Of a stretch of 64,000 bases of DNA, positions 9,640 through 18,176 are shown piece by piece. Under the pieces are notes generated by a model that did not search any database, was not told the origin of the DNA, and was given only the letters and a program-made list of their open reading frames with translations. This stretch comes from DASWJZ01 sp963792885 (GTDB lineage Bacteria; Pseudomonadota; Alphaproteobacteria; Rhizobiales; Afifellaceae): contig CAWBXX010000005.1 in NCBI GenBank assembly GCA_963792885.1, forward strand, positions 1 to 64,000. The letters run 5' to 3'. A program made the position numbers and the translations under genes. Positions within the stretch are counted from its first letter, which is position 1. Every line of letters starts with the position of its first letter.

Positions 9640-10278
9640 TCACGCCGCGAGTACCGCTTCGTGCGCATGCGCGAGTTGCCTCTGGCGCAACTCATCGAGT
9701 CGGAGCCGCACGCGCCGCAGATGCTGCTCGCTGACCGGGAACGAGCCGAGATAGATAGTCGATCCGTAGCGTTTCGTGCAGCCGAGCACGTCGACCTCGC
9801 AACCGATGCGGCGATAAACCCGCAGCATGCTCGGAGCGAAATTGCCGAGCACGGTCCTGATCCCGGAGCGGAGGGCTACGGCGCCGAGACCCTCGATCAG
9901 CGCGCAAGACGCGAGCAGCATCTCTTCGCGCGACTCCTTCATCAGAGTCTCCGCGTCGATGCAGAAGCGGGTACACTCCCAGATGGACGGCGCGCTCAGG
10001 AAGGCTGCATCAGGAAGCGTATCTGAGAAAACTTCGGCAAGGAGCGTCGGACCCGTGGTCGGAAGCAGTCGCAGGCTTCCCTTCACGACCTTCGCGTTTT
10101 CGTCAGTGTAAAGTAGATAAACAGGCGCTTCGTCGTCGTACCTGTCGCGCTCCATGCCGTTGGTGACGTCGACGTTCCACTTCATCTTGTCGCGGAAGGC
10201 GCGCGCCCTGGCCCGGAACATCTGCTCAAGCAGGTCGCCGTGCCTCTCGGCGTTGTTGCCTTCCACGACGATGATCAT
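9640..10278 (-). CDS. LuxI-type acyl-homoserine-lactone synthase
   Basis: Makes a quorum-sensing acyl-HSL from S-adenosylmethionine and an acyl carrier. The 212-residue length is typical. Conserved autoinducer-synthase residues are visible: the RxxxFRDKMKW region (about 24-34), EAPVYLLY, the substrate loop GSLRLLPTTGP (about 67-77) and WECTRFCID (about 100-108) with the catalytic Glu and Arg. Directly upstream on the same strand, 194 bases away, lies its LuxR-type receptor, so they form a luxR-luxI module. The acyl chain cannot be inferred. The surrounding rfb genes suggest, but do not prove, that surface polysaccharide is under density control. Confidence 0.93.
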   Translation of the reverse strand: MIIVVEGNNAERHGDLLEQMFRARARAFRDKMKWNVDVTNGMERDRYDDEAPVYLLYTDENAKVVKGSLRLLPTTGPTLLAEVFSDTLPDAAFLSAPSIWECTRFCIDAETLMKESREEMLLASCALIEGLGAVALRSGIRTVLGNFAPSMLRVYRRIGCEVDVLGCTKRYGSTIYLGSFPVSEQHLRRVRLRLDELRQRQLAHAHEAVLAA

Positions 10279-10472
10279 CTCACGTGCTCCTCAGCCGCGC
10301 GACGTGAGTTCGAACCATCTTGCGGTCGCCCTCAAGGTCGTCGCCCAAATCCACGCTGACGATCTCCCTGGAGACAGATAGCGTCGAATTGAGTGTTCCA
10401 GGCTGTCTGCAGTGCGGCAACAAGGCGGTGGCAATAGGGTTGAGCAGGCATTACCCGCGAAGGCAAAGACAG

Positions 10473-11216
10473 TTACGGGGTCAGAAGCCCGAGTCGCACC
10501 GCCTTGGTGACCGCTTGTGCCGACGTGACGCTGTCCAGCTTGAAGCGGGCGGATTTCAGGTAGTCCCGCGCCGTGTGAGGCGAAATATTAAGGATCTTCG
10601 CGATGTCGCCGGCCTCCTTACCGAGCGACACCCAGTGCAGGCACTCGATCTCCCTTTGCGTAAGATGTGGATGGTCCTCGCCGAACGCTTCCGCGATCAC
10701 GCGCCGGTGCAGGCGATTGCCGATCTCTATGAGCACCGGCAGATTGCCGCGGCGGAACCGCTCCCACGCGTCGTGCTCGCCCAAATCGCACATCGAGAAG
10801 AGGCCGCGGTGTCCCTGCTTGCTGCGGAGCGGTATGGAGAGTCCGTTCGGTCCGATCCCGTGCTCAACGGCGTCCACGAGGAGCGCACCGCCCTCTGGAG
10901 TGTCGACAGTGAGCTCGCTCCAGTCGAAGGGAAGCGTCCGCTCGAAGCCCGCCTTGAGGACGGGATCGACGTCGACATAGCCGCGCTCGAGGTAGCGCTT
11001 GATCCACGATGCAGGATAGGTGAGCCGGATGAACGGATCGACCGAAGGGCTGACGCCCAGCCGCGACGAGTGATAGACAAGGTGGTCGACACCGAACAGA
11101 TCGCGCAGCCGAACGATTGTGTCGTCCATGCCCGAGGTCTCCTCGATAATCGAGAAGCACTCGGCTTGGCTCACCGCAAAGTTCAAGCCACCCGCCATTT
11201 CAAATATATGAACCAA
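10473..11216 (-). CDS. LuxR-family quorum-sensing transcriptional regulator
   Basis: Two-domain acyl-HSL receptor. The N-terminal autoinducer-binding domain shows the conserved Trp, Tyr and Asp in YPASWIKRYLERGYVDVDPV, and the C-terminal GerE-type helix-turn-helix reads LTQREIECLHWVSLGKEAGD then IAKILNISPHTARDYL. Length 247 residues, intact. It sits upstream of the luxI-type gene on the same strand and is divergent from rfbC. The inverted repeat at 11314-11334 in the shared upstream region is a candidate operator. Confidence 0.93.
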   Translation of the reverse strand: MVHIFEMAGGLNFAVSQAECFSIIEETSGMDDTIVRLRDLFGVDHLVYHSSRLGVSPSVDPFIRLTYPASWIKRYLERGYVDVDPVLKAGFERTLPFDWSELTVDTPEGGALLVDAVEHGIGPNGLSIPLRSKQGHRGLFSMCDLGEHDAWERFRRGNLPVLIEIGNRLHRRVIAEAFGEDHPHLTQREIECLHWVSLGKEAGDIAKILNISPHTARDYLKSARFKLDSVTSAQAVTKAVRLGLLTP

Positions 11217-11313
11217 CGGGTCGCGTCGCCGCGTCCCAGAATCCGCCGCAGAAGAATACGTTGTTCAAAATCGCCCACCGCGCTCTTCTGTCAAGCGCGT
11301 AGATGGGCGGAGC

Positions 11314-11334
11314 ATCTCCAAGTCCTGCGGAGAT
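11314..11334. promoter_or_regulatory. Inverted repeat ATCTCC-N9-GGAGAT between luxR and rfbC
   Basis: A 21-bp element with 6-bp arms in the 371-bp gap 11217-11587 between divergent luxR and rfbC. Its size resembles a lux-type box, but the half sites do not match a specific published box that I recognise. The rest of the gap contains no convincing gene or promoter hexamers. Confidence 0.3.
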
Positions 11335-11587
11335 ATTGCAACTTATGGTTCAAGCACGAATTAAGCACACAGAGGCGGCGGAGTGGTCCTTCGCGGTATG
11401 CGGGGATACGCTGCGAAGAGCGTGGCGTTTGCGTGATACGGCGTGCGGGCGTGAAGCGCCTGAGGGGAATCGCGAGAGTGAAGATCTCATAATGTCCTGC
11501 GCATTCGAACATATCGCGGAGCACAAACGGCTGCGCATTGCCCGGTGCTTCGCTCGCCCGGCTCGCTTCGTGCAAGGGTGACGGGCG

Positions 11588-12145
11588 ATGCCGATAACTA
11601 TGCAGACCCTGGCCATCGAGGGGCCGAAGCTCATCGAGGTGAAGCGCTTCGGTGATGAGCGGGGCTTCTTCTGCGAGACTTACAGCACGCGCGATTTCGC
11701 CGATGCCGGCATTACGGACGTGTTCGTGCAGGACAATCACTCGTTCTCGGCAGATGCAGGCACGATCCGCGGATTCCACTTCCAGTTGCCTCCGCACGAA
11801 CAGGCAAAGCTCCTCTATGTCGTGCGCGGTGCGGTGCTGGATGTCGCCGTCGACCTTCGCGCCGGCTCCTCGACCTACGGAAAGCACGTCGCCGTCGAGC
11901 TTTCGGCGGAGAATGCGCTCCAGCTCTACGTTCCGGCAGGCTTCGCGCACGGCTTCTGCACGCTCGTGCCCGATACGGCCGTCTATTACAAAGTCACCGC
12001 GCTTTATGCGCCCAACCACGAGAGCGGAATCCTCTGGAATGATCCGGAGCTTGCGATCGCCTGGCCGAGCTTCGCCGGTTCGCAGGTGTCGGAGAAGGAC
12101 CGGAATTTTCCTCGTCTTGCTGAATTCGAGAGCCCGTTCGCATAG
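11588..12145 (+). CDS. rfbC: dTDP-4-dehydrorhamnose 3,5-epimerase
   Basis: Third step of dTDP-L-rhamnose synthesis, double epimerisation of dTDP-4-keto-6-deoxyglucose. The 185-residue cupin-fold protein has family blocks VKRFGDERGFFCETY, FVQDNHSFS, IRGFHFQLPP (catalytic His), YVPAGFAHGFCTL and YYKVTALYAPNHESGILWND. Intact. A second in-frame ATG at 11600 is an alternative start. With rfbA, rfbB and rfbD on the other side of the quorum-sensing genes, the full pathway is present. Confidence 0.95.
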   Translation: MPITMQTLAIEGPKLIEVKRFGDERGFFCETYSTRDFADAGITDVFVQDNHSFSADAGTIRGFHFQLPPHEQAKLLYVVRGAVLDVAVDLRAGSSTYGKHVAVELSAENALQLYVPAGFAHGFCTLVPDTAVYYKVTALYAPNHESGILWNDPELAIAWPSFAGSQVSEKDRNFPRLAEFESPFA

Positions 12146-12184
12146 GCCGCGCGCTGAGACCGTCGTCGTGCCATTCGGCAAAGG

Positions 12185-13364
12185 ATGAGCGAATCCTCTT
12201 TCGACGTCGCGATCGTAGGCGGTGCGGCCATCGGTTCGGCGATCGCCTACTTCTTGAAGGCTGTCGAGCATTTTCCAGGCACAGTCGCCTTGATCGAGCG
12301 CGATCCAACTTTCGCGACCGCGGCGACCACACTTTCCGCCGCCTCCATCCGCCAGCAGTTCTCGACGCCGGAGAACATCCGGCTGTCGCGCTTCGGGTTC
12401 GAGTTCCTGCGCGAGATGCCCGAGCGTTTCGGTCCGCAGGCCGACCCGACACTTCGCGAAGGCGGCTATCTCATTCTCGCTCAGCCCGAGGGGCGCGCGG
12501 TCCTCGAAGAGAACCATCGCATCCAGCAAGCCGAGGGCTCGCCGATCGCGTTGCTCGATAGCGACGCGCTCGCCGCGCGCTTCCCCTGGCTCACGCTCGA
12601 AGGGATCGCGGCGGGATCGCTCGGTCTCTCCGGTGAAGGATGGTTCGACGCTCACACGCTGCTTCGCACGCTTCGCACCGCCGCGCGCAACGCAGGCGCG
12701 AGTCTCGTCACCGGCGATGTCGCCGCCATTGAAACAGAAGCGCGCCGCGTCTCCGCCGTCAGGCTCGCCGACGGCACGCGGCTCCACTGCGGCACGCTGG
12801 TTGACGCCGCCGGTCCTTCGGCAGGCAAAGTCGCGGCGCTTGCCGGCCGAGCGCTTCCCGTCGAGCCCCGAAAGCGCAGCGTCTTCGTGCTCGACGCACC
12901 CGACGCCCCGCACGACATGCCGCTTCTCGCCGACCCGTCCGGCTTCTGGGCACGGCCGGAAGGCTCGGGCTTCATCGCCGGCTATTCGCCGCCCGAATCC
13001 GAAGACGCGCACCGCCGACCCAGATGACTTCGCGCCCGACCACGTGATCTTCGACGACACCCTCTGGCCGGCGCTCGCCGCGCGTGTTCCCGCCTTCGAG
13101 CGCCTCAAAGTGACCGGCGCCTGGGCTGGCCACTACGACTACAACGCGCTCGACCAGAACGCCGTCATCGGCCCGGACCCCGAGCTGCCGAACTTCATCT
13201 ACGCCAACGGCTTCTCCGGGCACGGCCTTCAGCACGCGCCGGGCGTCGGCCGTGCGCTCGCCGAATTGATCGCTCGTGGGCGCTATCGTTCGCTCGATCT
13301 CTCCGTCTTCGGCTATGAGCGGATCGCGAGCGGGCGACCGCTCTTCGAGCGGAATGTGATCTGA
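12185..13364 (+). CDS. FAD-dependent oxidoreductase, DAO family (one frameshift)
   Basis: Member of the glycine/D-amino-acid oxidase (DAO) fold, with N-terminal dinucleotide motif DVAIVGGAAIGSAIAYFLK (residues about 5-23), substrate-domain blocks EGGYLILAQPEG and GLSGEGWFDAHTLLRTLR, and C-terminal AGHYDYNALDQNAVIG and ANGFSGHGLQHAPGVGRAL, the usual FAD-closing segment. The frame changes near 13010 (one base) and resumes as TADPDDFAPDHVIF. Corrected length is about 392 residues. It is the first of a closely spaced run with the kinase and the methyltransferase. Substrate unknown; a sarcosine oxidase beta or FOXRED1-like role is possible. Confidence 0.82.
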
Positions 13365-13368
13365 GGCA

Positions 13369-14241
13369 ATGGCCGGGGACGTCGTCATCTCCATCGCAAG
13401 CCACGTCGCGCGCGGCAGCGTCGGCAACCGCGCCATGGCCTTCGCGTTGGAGCGGCTCGGCTTTGAGACCTGGTCTGTCCCGACGATCGTGCTCGCGCAT
13501 CATCCCGGCCATGGTCCCGTCGAGCGGATCGTTCCCGATGCCGGACAGTTCGCCTCGCTGCTTGAGGCGCTGATCGACGGGGGCCGCGCCACCGAGGTCA
13601 CCGGAATCATCTCCGGCTATCTCGCCTCGCCGGAACAGGCGCACGCCGTCGCCACGCTCGTCGAAGCCGTCAAGGCGGCTCGCCCTGAGGCGCTTTATCT
13701 CTGCGATCCGGTCATCGGCGACAGATCTTCCGGTGGTGGCGGCGGTCTCTACGTCGCCGAGCCGCTCGCGGCCGCGATCCGCGACGAGCTTCTGCCGCTC
13801 GCCGACCTTGCAACGCCGAACGCCTTCGAATGCGCCTGGCTCGCGAATGCTGGCGATGCCGAGCCCGATCTCGTTGCGCTCGCCCGTGCGCCTTCCGCCG
13901 CCGGCGATCCTCGTCACCTCGGCGCCGGCGATGATGCGCGGACACATCGGCAGCCTCCTCGTCACCGAGCGCGACGCGCTCCTCTTCGAGCATCCACGGC
14001 TTGCAACGTCCGCCAAGGGCACCGGCGATCTCCTCGCGGCACTCCTTCTCGCGCGGCGGCTCAAGGGACAGAGCCTCCCGAAGGCGGTGGAGACGGCGCA
14101 TTGTCGAGCATGTTCGAGATCGTCGCCGGAACCGCGAAGGCCGGCGCGGACGAGCTGATGCTCGCCGCGCTTCAGGACTCGCTGGTGACGCCGCACGCGT
14201 CCGTCGTCGCCCGCCGCCTTGGGCCGGGAACGACGCGATGA
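13369..14241 (+). CDS. PdxY-like pyridoxal kinase, PfkB/ribokinase fold (two frameshifts)
   Basis: Likely phosphorylates pyridoxal or a related B6 vitamer. Blocks SIASHVARGSVGNRAMAFAL, PTIVLAHHPGHG, YLCDPVIGD and ADLATPNAFE match PdxY/PdxK, and the anion-hole motif AKGTGDLLAALLLARRL is present after a shift near 13895. A second shift near 14097 returns to the first frame for MFEIVAGTAKAGADELMLAA. About 290 residues when corrected, the PdxY size. The stop overlaps the ATG of the next gene (ATGA at 14238). Confidence 0.83.
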   Translation: MAGDVVISIASHVARGSVGNRAMAFALERLGFETWSVPTIVLAHHPGHGPVERIVPDAGQFASLLEALIDGGRATEVTGIISGYLASPEQAHAVATLVEAVKAARPEALYLCDPVIGDRSSGGGGGLYVAEPLAAAIRDELLPLADLATPNAFECAWLANAGDAEPDLVALARAPSAAGDPRHLGAGDDARTHRQPPRHRARRAPLRASTACNVRQGHRRSPRGTPSRAAAQGTEPPEGGGDGALSSMFEIVAGTAKAGADELMLAALQDSLVTPHASVVARRLGPGTTR

Positions 14242-14915
14242 CCACGCTCTTCGAGCGCTATCAGCGGATCGCTCCCCTCTACGATCTCCTCGACTATCCG
14301 TTCGAGCACGGCCGCTACCAGGCGATCCGGCCGCTTCTCTTCGAAGGCCTCTCCGGTCGCGTGCTCGACGCCGGCGTCGGCACCGGCCGCAACATCCCCT
14401 TCTATCCGCCGAGCTCCGAGATGGTCGGCATCGACCAGAGCCCGGCCATGCTCGCGCGCGCTACCCGCCGCCGCGACGCGCTCGGCGCGCGCGTCGAGTT
14501 TAAGCTCATGGACGTGACGCAGCTCGAATTCCCCGACGGCCACTTCGACGCGGCGGTCGCGAGCTTTCTCTTCTGCGTCCTCCCCGAGGACCTGCAGGAG
14601 CCCGGGCTTCTCGAGCTCGCCCGCGTCGTGAAGCCCGGCGGGCCGGTCCGCATTCTCGAATATGTGCGCCCAGAAGGCGCGCTACGCCGCTTCATCGCAC
14701 GACTCTGGGAGCCCTGGATGAACTGGGCCTACGGCGCCGGCTTCGACCGCCGCACCGAGGAGCACGCGCGCGCCGCCGGGCTCGACATCGCCAGCGTCCG
14801 CTTTGTTTACGAAGACCTGATCAAGCTCATCGATATCCGAGCCGGCCTAATAGAGAGCGTGGGCCAGCCCGTTGCCTCATTGACACGCCGCCCCGCCTAC
14901 CTTAAATGCGAATAG
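14238..14915 (+). CDS. Class I SAM-dependent methyltransferase (UbiE-like)
   Basis: A 225-residue methyltransferase with SAM motif I VLDAGVGTGRNIPFYP (about residues 41-56), motif GIDQSPAMLARA, the acidic VEFKLMDVTQLEFPDGHFD, and ARVVKPGG. The fold is that of UbiE/phospholipid-methyltransferase relatives; the acceptor cannot be named. The start overlaps the preceding stop. Its own stop TAG (14913-14915) is the spacer of the palindromic operator in front of the Nramp gene, so the two transcription units are packed without a gap. Confidence 0.88.
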   Translation: MTTLFERYQRIAPLYDLLDYPFEHGRYQAIRPLLFEGLSGRVLDAGVGTGRNIPFYPPSSEMVGIDQSPAMLARATRRRDALGARVEFKLMDVTQLEFPDGHFDAAVASFLFCVLPEDLQEPGLLELARVVKPGGPVRILEYVRPEGALRRFIARLWEPWMNWAYGAGFDRRTEEHARAAGLDIASVRFVYEDLIKLIDIRAGLIESVGQPVASLTRRPAYLKCE

Positions 14916-14924
14916 TTCGCATTT
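14904..14924. promoter_or_regulatory. Candidate Mur (Fur-family, Mn-responsive) operator
   Basis: Perfect 9-bp inverted repeat AAATGCGAA-TAG-TTCGCATTT immediately upstream of the Nramp Mn2+ transporter. Its shape, TGC-rich arms and position match Fur-superfamily sites in front of alphaproteobacterial mntH genes, where Mur represses in Mn sufficiency. Assignment to Mur rather than another Fur-type regulator is inferred from the target gene. It overlaps the upstream stop codon. Confidence 0.6.
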
Positions 14925-14951
14925 GCACTTTTGGAAGACCCTAGACCCTTC

Positions 14952-16313
14952 ATGCGCGCCGAATCCTCCAGCGCCACGCCCTCCGGGACCATGCTCGGCT
15001 GGCGCACCGAACGCGGCGCGCCGGCGCTTTCCGAGGTGCACGGCTCGATTTCGGTCCGCGCGGGCGCGCCGACCTGGCAGCGCGCGCTCGCCTTCATCGG
15101 CCCCGGCTACCTCGTCGCTGTCGGCTACATGGACCCCGGCAACTGGGCGACCTCGCTCGCCGGTGGCTCGCGCTTCGGCTACACGCTGCTCTTTGCCGTG
15201 CTCGTCTCGAGCGTCATGGCGATCATCCTGCAGGCGCTTTGCGCGCGGCTTGCCGTCGCCACCGGCCGCGACCTCGCCCAGGCCTGCCGCGATTCTTATT
15301 CGCCGGCCGTCTCCTTCAGCCTCTGGGTGCTTGCCGAGCTCGCCATCGTCGCGACCGATCTCGCCGAGGTGATCGGCACCGCGATCGGCCTCAATCTTCT
15401 CTTCGGCATCCCGCTCGAATACGGCGTCATCATCACCGCGCTCGACGTCTTCCTCGTGCTCTACCTGCAGAACAAGGGCTTCCGCTGGATCGAGGCCTTC
15501 GTCATCACGCTGCTTGCGATCATCGCGCTCTGCTTCGTCGCGCAGCTCGTGCTCGCGCAGCCGGAAGTCACCGGCATCCTCGGCGGCTTCGTGCCGAGGC
15601 CCGAGATCGTCACCAATCCCGACATGCTCTATCTCGCGCTCGGCATCCTCGGCGCGACGGTGATGCCGCACAATCTCTATCTCCACACCGCGATCGTGCA
15701 GACGCGCGCCTACGGCGAAACGGTGCCCGAGAAGCGCGAGGCGATCCGCTTCGCCACCCTCGATTCCACCGTCGCGCTCCTCTTCGCGCTGATGATCAAC
15801 GCCTCGATCCTGATCCTCGCCGCCGCCAGCTTTCATGCGCGCGGCGAAACGAGCGTTGAGGATCTCGGCCAGGCGCATTCGCTCTTGATGCCGCTTCTCG
15901 GCGCCGCTGCGGCGCCCGTGCTCTTCGCGATCGCGCTTCTTTGCTGCGGCCTCTCCTCCACGGTGACGGCGACCATGGCCGGCCAGGCGGTGATGGAAGG
16001 CTTCCTGCGGCTGCGCCTCGCTCCGTGGCTCCGCCGCCTCATCACCCGCGGCCTCGCCATCGTGCCGGCGGCCGGCGTCACCATCTTCGCGGGCGACGCG
16101 GGCGCGGCGAAGCTCCTGATCTTCTCGCAGGTGGTCTTGAGCCTGCAGCTTTCCTTCGCGGTCGTGCCGCTCGTGATGTTCGCCGCCGACAGGCGCAAGA
16201 TGGGCGTGTTCGTCGCGCCGCGCTGGCTGACGGCGGTCGCGGTCCTGATCGCCGCGGTGATCGTCATCCTGAACGTCAAGCTCGTCGGCGATTTCGTGAT
16301 GAGCGCCCTTTAG
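14952..16313 (+). CDS. mntH: Nramp-family divalent metal (Mn2+) transporter
   Basis: Proton-coupled Mn2+/Fe2+ importer of the inner membrane. Helix 1 carries the metal-binding signature YMDPGNWATSL and helix 6 the partner signature TVMPHNLYLHTAI; some 11 hydrophobic segments follow in the Nramp order. ATG 14952 (MRAESSSATP) is favoured over an upstream TTG and over ATG 14991. About 453 residues, intact. A long charged N-terminus (about 40 residues) precedes the first helix. The palindrome at 14904-14924 indicates metal-dependent repression. Convergent with the DedA gene, with 4 bases between stops. Confidence 0.93.
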   Translation: MRAESSSATPSGTMLGWRTERGAPALSEVHGSISVRAGAPTWQRALAFIGPGYLVAVGYMDPGNWATSLAGGSRFGYTLLFAVLVSSVMAIILQALCARLAVATGRDLAQACRDSYSPAVSFSLWVLAELAIVATDLAEVIGTAIGLNLLFGIPLEYGVIITALDVFLVLYLQNKGFRWIEAFVITLLAIIALCFVAQLVLAQPEVTGILGGFVPRPEIVTNPDMLYLALGILGATVMPHNLYLHTAIVQTRAYGETVPEKREAIRFATLDSTVALLFALMINASILILAAASFHARGETSVEDLGQAHSLLMPLLGAAAAPVLFAIALLCCGLSSTVTATMAGQAVMEGFLRLRLAPWLRRLITRGLAIVPAAGVTIFAGDAGAAKLLIFSQVVLSLQLSFAVVPLVMFAADRRKMGVFVAPRWLTAVAVLIAAVIVILNVKLVGDFVMSAL

Positions 16314-16317
16314 GCGG

Positions 16318-16965
16318 TTACCGGCCGAGCGGCGTCGGGAACGCAGCCTCTGCGCGTGCCTCGAGCTCCTGCTCGTGCCGGCGTACGAAGCGGAGGCTTA
16401 TCACCACCACAATGACTGCCGCAGCAAGCACGATCATCACGACCGGCTCCGCCACGCGTCGAAGCTCCGTTCCGAAGAGATATGCGCCCCCTCCGAACGC
16501 TGACGCCCAAAGGACTCCGCCAAGCGCGTTCGCGACGAGGAACGTCCGCCAGTGCATCCGGTTGGTTCCGGCGAGGATCGCGGCATAGGCGCGGAGCACC
16601 GCGACGAAGCGCCCGAAGAACACGATCTTCGCCCCATGGCGCAGGAAGAGATACTGGCCGAGCTTCAGCCGCTTCTCATCGAGCCGAATGTATTTGCCGT
16701 AGCGCATCAGCAGTCGCGACCCGGCGACGCGCCCTATCAGGTAGCCGAGATTGTCGCCGACGACGGCGCCGGCAGCCGCGACCGCGATCACCGGGACGAT
16801 GCCGATCTCGTGTGTGGAGCCGGCGTAGATCGCTGCTGTGACAAGCGACGTCTCGCCCGGGAGAGGCACGCCCATGCTCTCCAGAAACACGATGACGAAG
16901 AGCGCGACGAGGCCGTAGCTCTGGATCAGATGGGTGATCGTGTCGCTGGAAAGGATGTGAAGCAC
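16318..16965 (-). CDS. DedA-family membrane protein
   Basis: Inner-membrane protein of the DedA/SNARE-associated (VTT) superfamily, linked in other bacteria to lipid-carrier recycling and envelope integrity. The 215-residue protein shows the family signatures FLESMGVPLPGET, GAVVGDNLGYLIGR, FFGRFVAVLRAYAAILAGTN and GGVLWASAFGGGAYLFG, with about five hydrophobic segments. GTG 16965 starts MLHILSSD. The Glu and Arg residues important for transport-type DedA proteins are present (FLESMG, FFGRFVAVLR). Confidence 0.93.
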   Translation of the reverse strand: MLHILSSDTITHLIQSYGLVALFVIVFLESMGVPLPGETSLVTAAIYAGSTHEIGIVPVIAVAAAGAVVGDNLGYLIGRVAGSRLLMRYGKYIRLDEKRLKLGQYLFLRHGAKIVFFGRFVAVLRAYAAILAGTNRMHWRTFLVANALGGVLWASAFGGGAYLFGTELRRVAEPVVMIVLAAAVIVVVISLRFVRRHEQELEARAEAAFPTPLGR

Positions 16966-17026
16966 AGATTGAGAATGCCGCGAAATGGTGAACGGATTTT
17001 AGAGACGGCGGGACAGCGACACCGCC

Positions 17027-17629
17027 TCAGCCCTTGCCGGCCACGGTGCGCAGGATGAGCGTCGCCGCCTCGACCAGCCGCGCGTGGTCGAAACCGTTCC
17101 GTCCCTCCGGCGGCACGTGCACGAAGCCGACGCGGCGTGTCGGCGGCGCTGTGTGAAGCGAACGGTAGAGCGTGGCATTGCAGACGTAGGCGCCTGCGTC
17201 GTCGGAGAGCGCGCCGGGAAAGCCAGCGGCGTGCAGCGCGCGCAAGATGGCAGCCGCGGGGAAAGTCGAAATCAGCGTCTCCGGTCCGTCCTCCGCGAGC
17301 CGCTGCGACGGAGGCTTGTGCCCGCAAGCGTCCGGCTTCTTCGGATCGACGACATTACGCCCGGTGCACTCGATATTGATCGCCTCTATCTCCGCAGAGA
17401 GCCCGAAATGCACGATGACATCCGGCGCGAAGTCGACGCCGAGGCGCTGAAGCTCGTTCCACGACCAGTGATATTCCGTCCGCAGCACCGCCGCATGGAA
17501 CGCGCTCGCTCCAAACGCCTCGGCCGGCTCCGCGGCCAGCGCCTTCACCAGCCGCTCGGTCGGATTCTCCGGCGCGCCCGGAAAGGGCCCGAAGCCGGTG
17601 ACCAGAAGGCGCGGAGAATGTCCCGGCAT
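17027..17629 (-). CDS. pcp: Pyrrolidone-carboxylate peptidase (C15)
   Basis: Removes N-terminal pyroglutamate from peptides in the cytoplasm. Family blocks LLVTGFGPFPGAPENPTERL, VDFAPDVIVHFGLSAEI, SDDAGAYVCNATLYRSL (catalytic Cys) and RVGFVHVPPEG (catalytic His) are in order; length 200 residues fits. ATG 17629 follows GGTGAGG at a good distance and is preferred to a longer frame. It is the last gene of a minus-strand run that begins with leuB; the gap to the upstream gene is 13 bases. Confidence 0.93.
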   Translation of the reverse strand: MPGHSPRLLVTGFGPFPGAPENPTERLVKALAAEPAEAFGASAFHAAVLRTEYHWSWNELQRLGVDFAPDVIVHFGLSAEIEAINIECTGRNVVDPKKPDACGHKPPSQRLAEDGPETLISTFPAAAILRALHAAGFPGALSDDAGAYVCNATLYRSLHTAPPTRRVGFVHVPPEGRNGFDHARLVEAATLILRTVAGKG

Positions 17630-17642
17630 CGCAACCTCACCG

Positions 17643-18176
17643 CTACTGCAAGGCCCGGAGGTAAAGCGTCTCCACCGGCCGGACCCTGATGAAGCGTATC
17701 GCGTCGAGCCGCGCATCGCACGGCTGCCAGATCTGCCGGACCACCGCGACCGCCTCTTCCAAGGCCGCGGCCTCGATGTCCACGGCCAATGTCACGTGGG
17801 GAACCCAGGCGCCCGGTAAGTAGTAATCCCGGCAAGACCCCGCATGGGCCGATAGCACGTCGTGAAAGCGTCGGTGGAGTAGAAGCAAGTCTTCGGTGAC
17901 GACCAGGCCGAGATGGAGCACGTTCTTCGCGCCCGAGAAGATGCCGATGCTGGCGAGGCGGATCGCGATCGGCTCGAGCGTGTTGGCGAACGCCGCCGCG
18001 TCCGCGACGAAGCGTTCCACCGCGACGTCGTCATACACGCCGAGGCTGACATGGTGGACGTCGCCGATCCGCCTGACGGTCTCGAGGCCGGATATGCGGT
18101 CGAGCTCCTCCGCAATCACGTCCAGTCGCGCATTGGTCTCGGAGTCGACATCAAGCTGCAGGACGAAATGCGTCAA
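17643..18176 (-). CDS. 2H phosphoesterase (2'-5' RNA ligase-like)
   Basis: The protein has the two HxT/S motifs that define the superfamily, HHVSLGVYDD (about residues 42-51) and PHVTLAVD (about residues 125-132), in a 177-residue chain of normal size. Such proteins hydrolyse or form 2'-5' or cyclic phosphodiesters; the substrate here is unknown. The start is TTG 18176 because it overlaps the upstream stop as TTGA and GGAGAGG lies about 10 bases before it, implying translational coupling. Confidence 0.85.
   Translation of the reverse strand: MTHFVLQLDVDSETNARLDVIAEELDRISGLETVRRIGDVHHVSLGVYDDVAVERFVADAAAFANTLEPIAIRLASIGIFSGAKNVLHLGLVVTEDLLLLHRRFHDVLSAHAGSCRDYYLPGAWVPHVTLAVDIEAAALEEAVAVVRQIWQPCDARLDAIRFIRVRPVETLYLRALQ

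Noticed and set aside
10279..10472. A lux box between luxR and luxI
   Set aside because: ATCTCC-CT-GGAGAC is present, but the half-site spacing is far too short for a lux-type box.
11291..13108. A 605-codon open frame on the minus strand
   Set aside because: It lies opposite rfbC and the FAD oxidoreductase, spans unrelated genes, and its translation is arginine-rich without domains; a GC-rich shadow.
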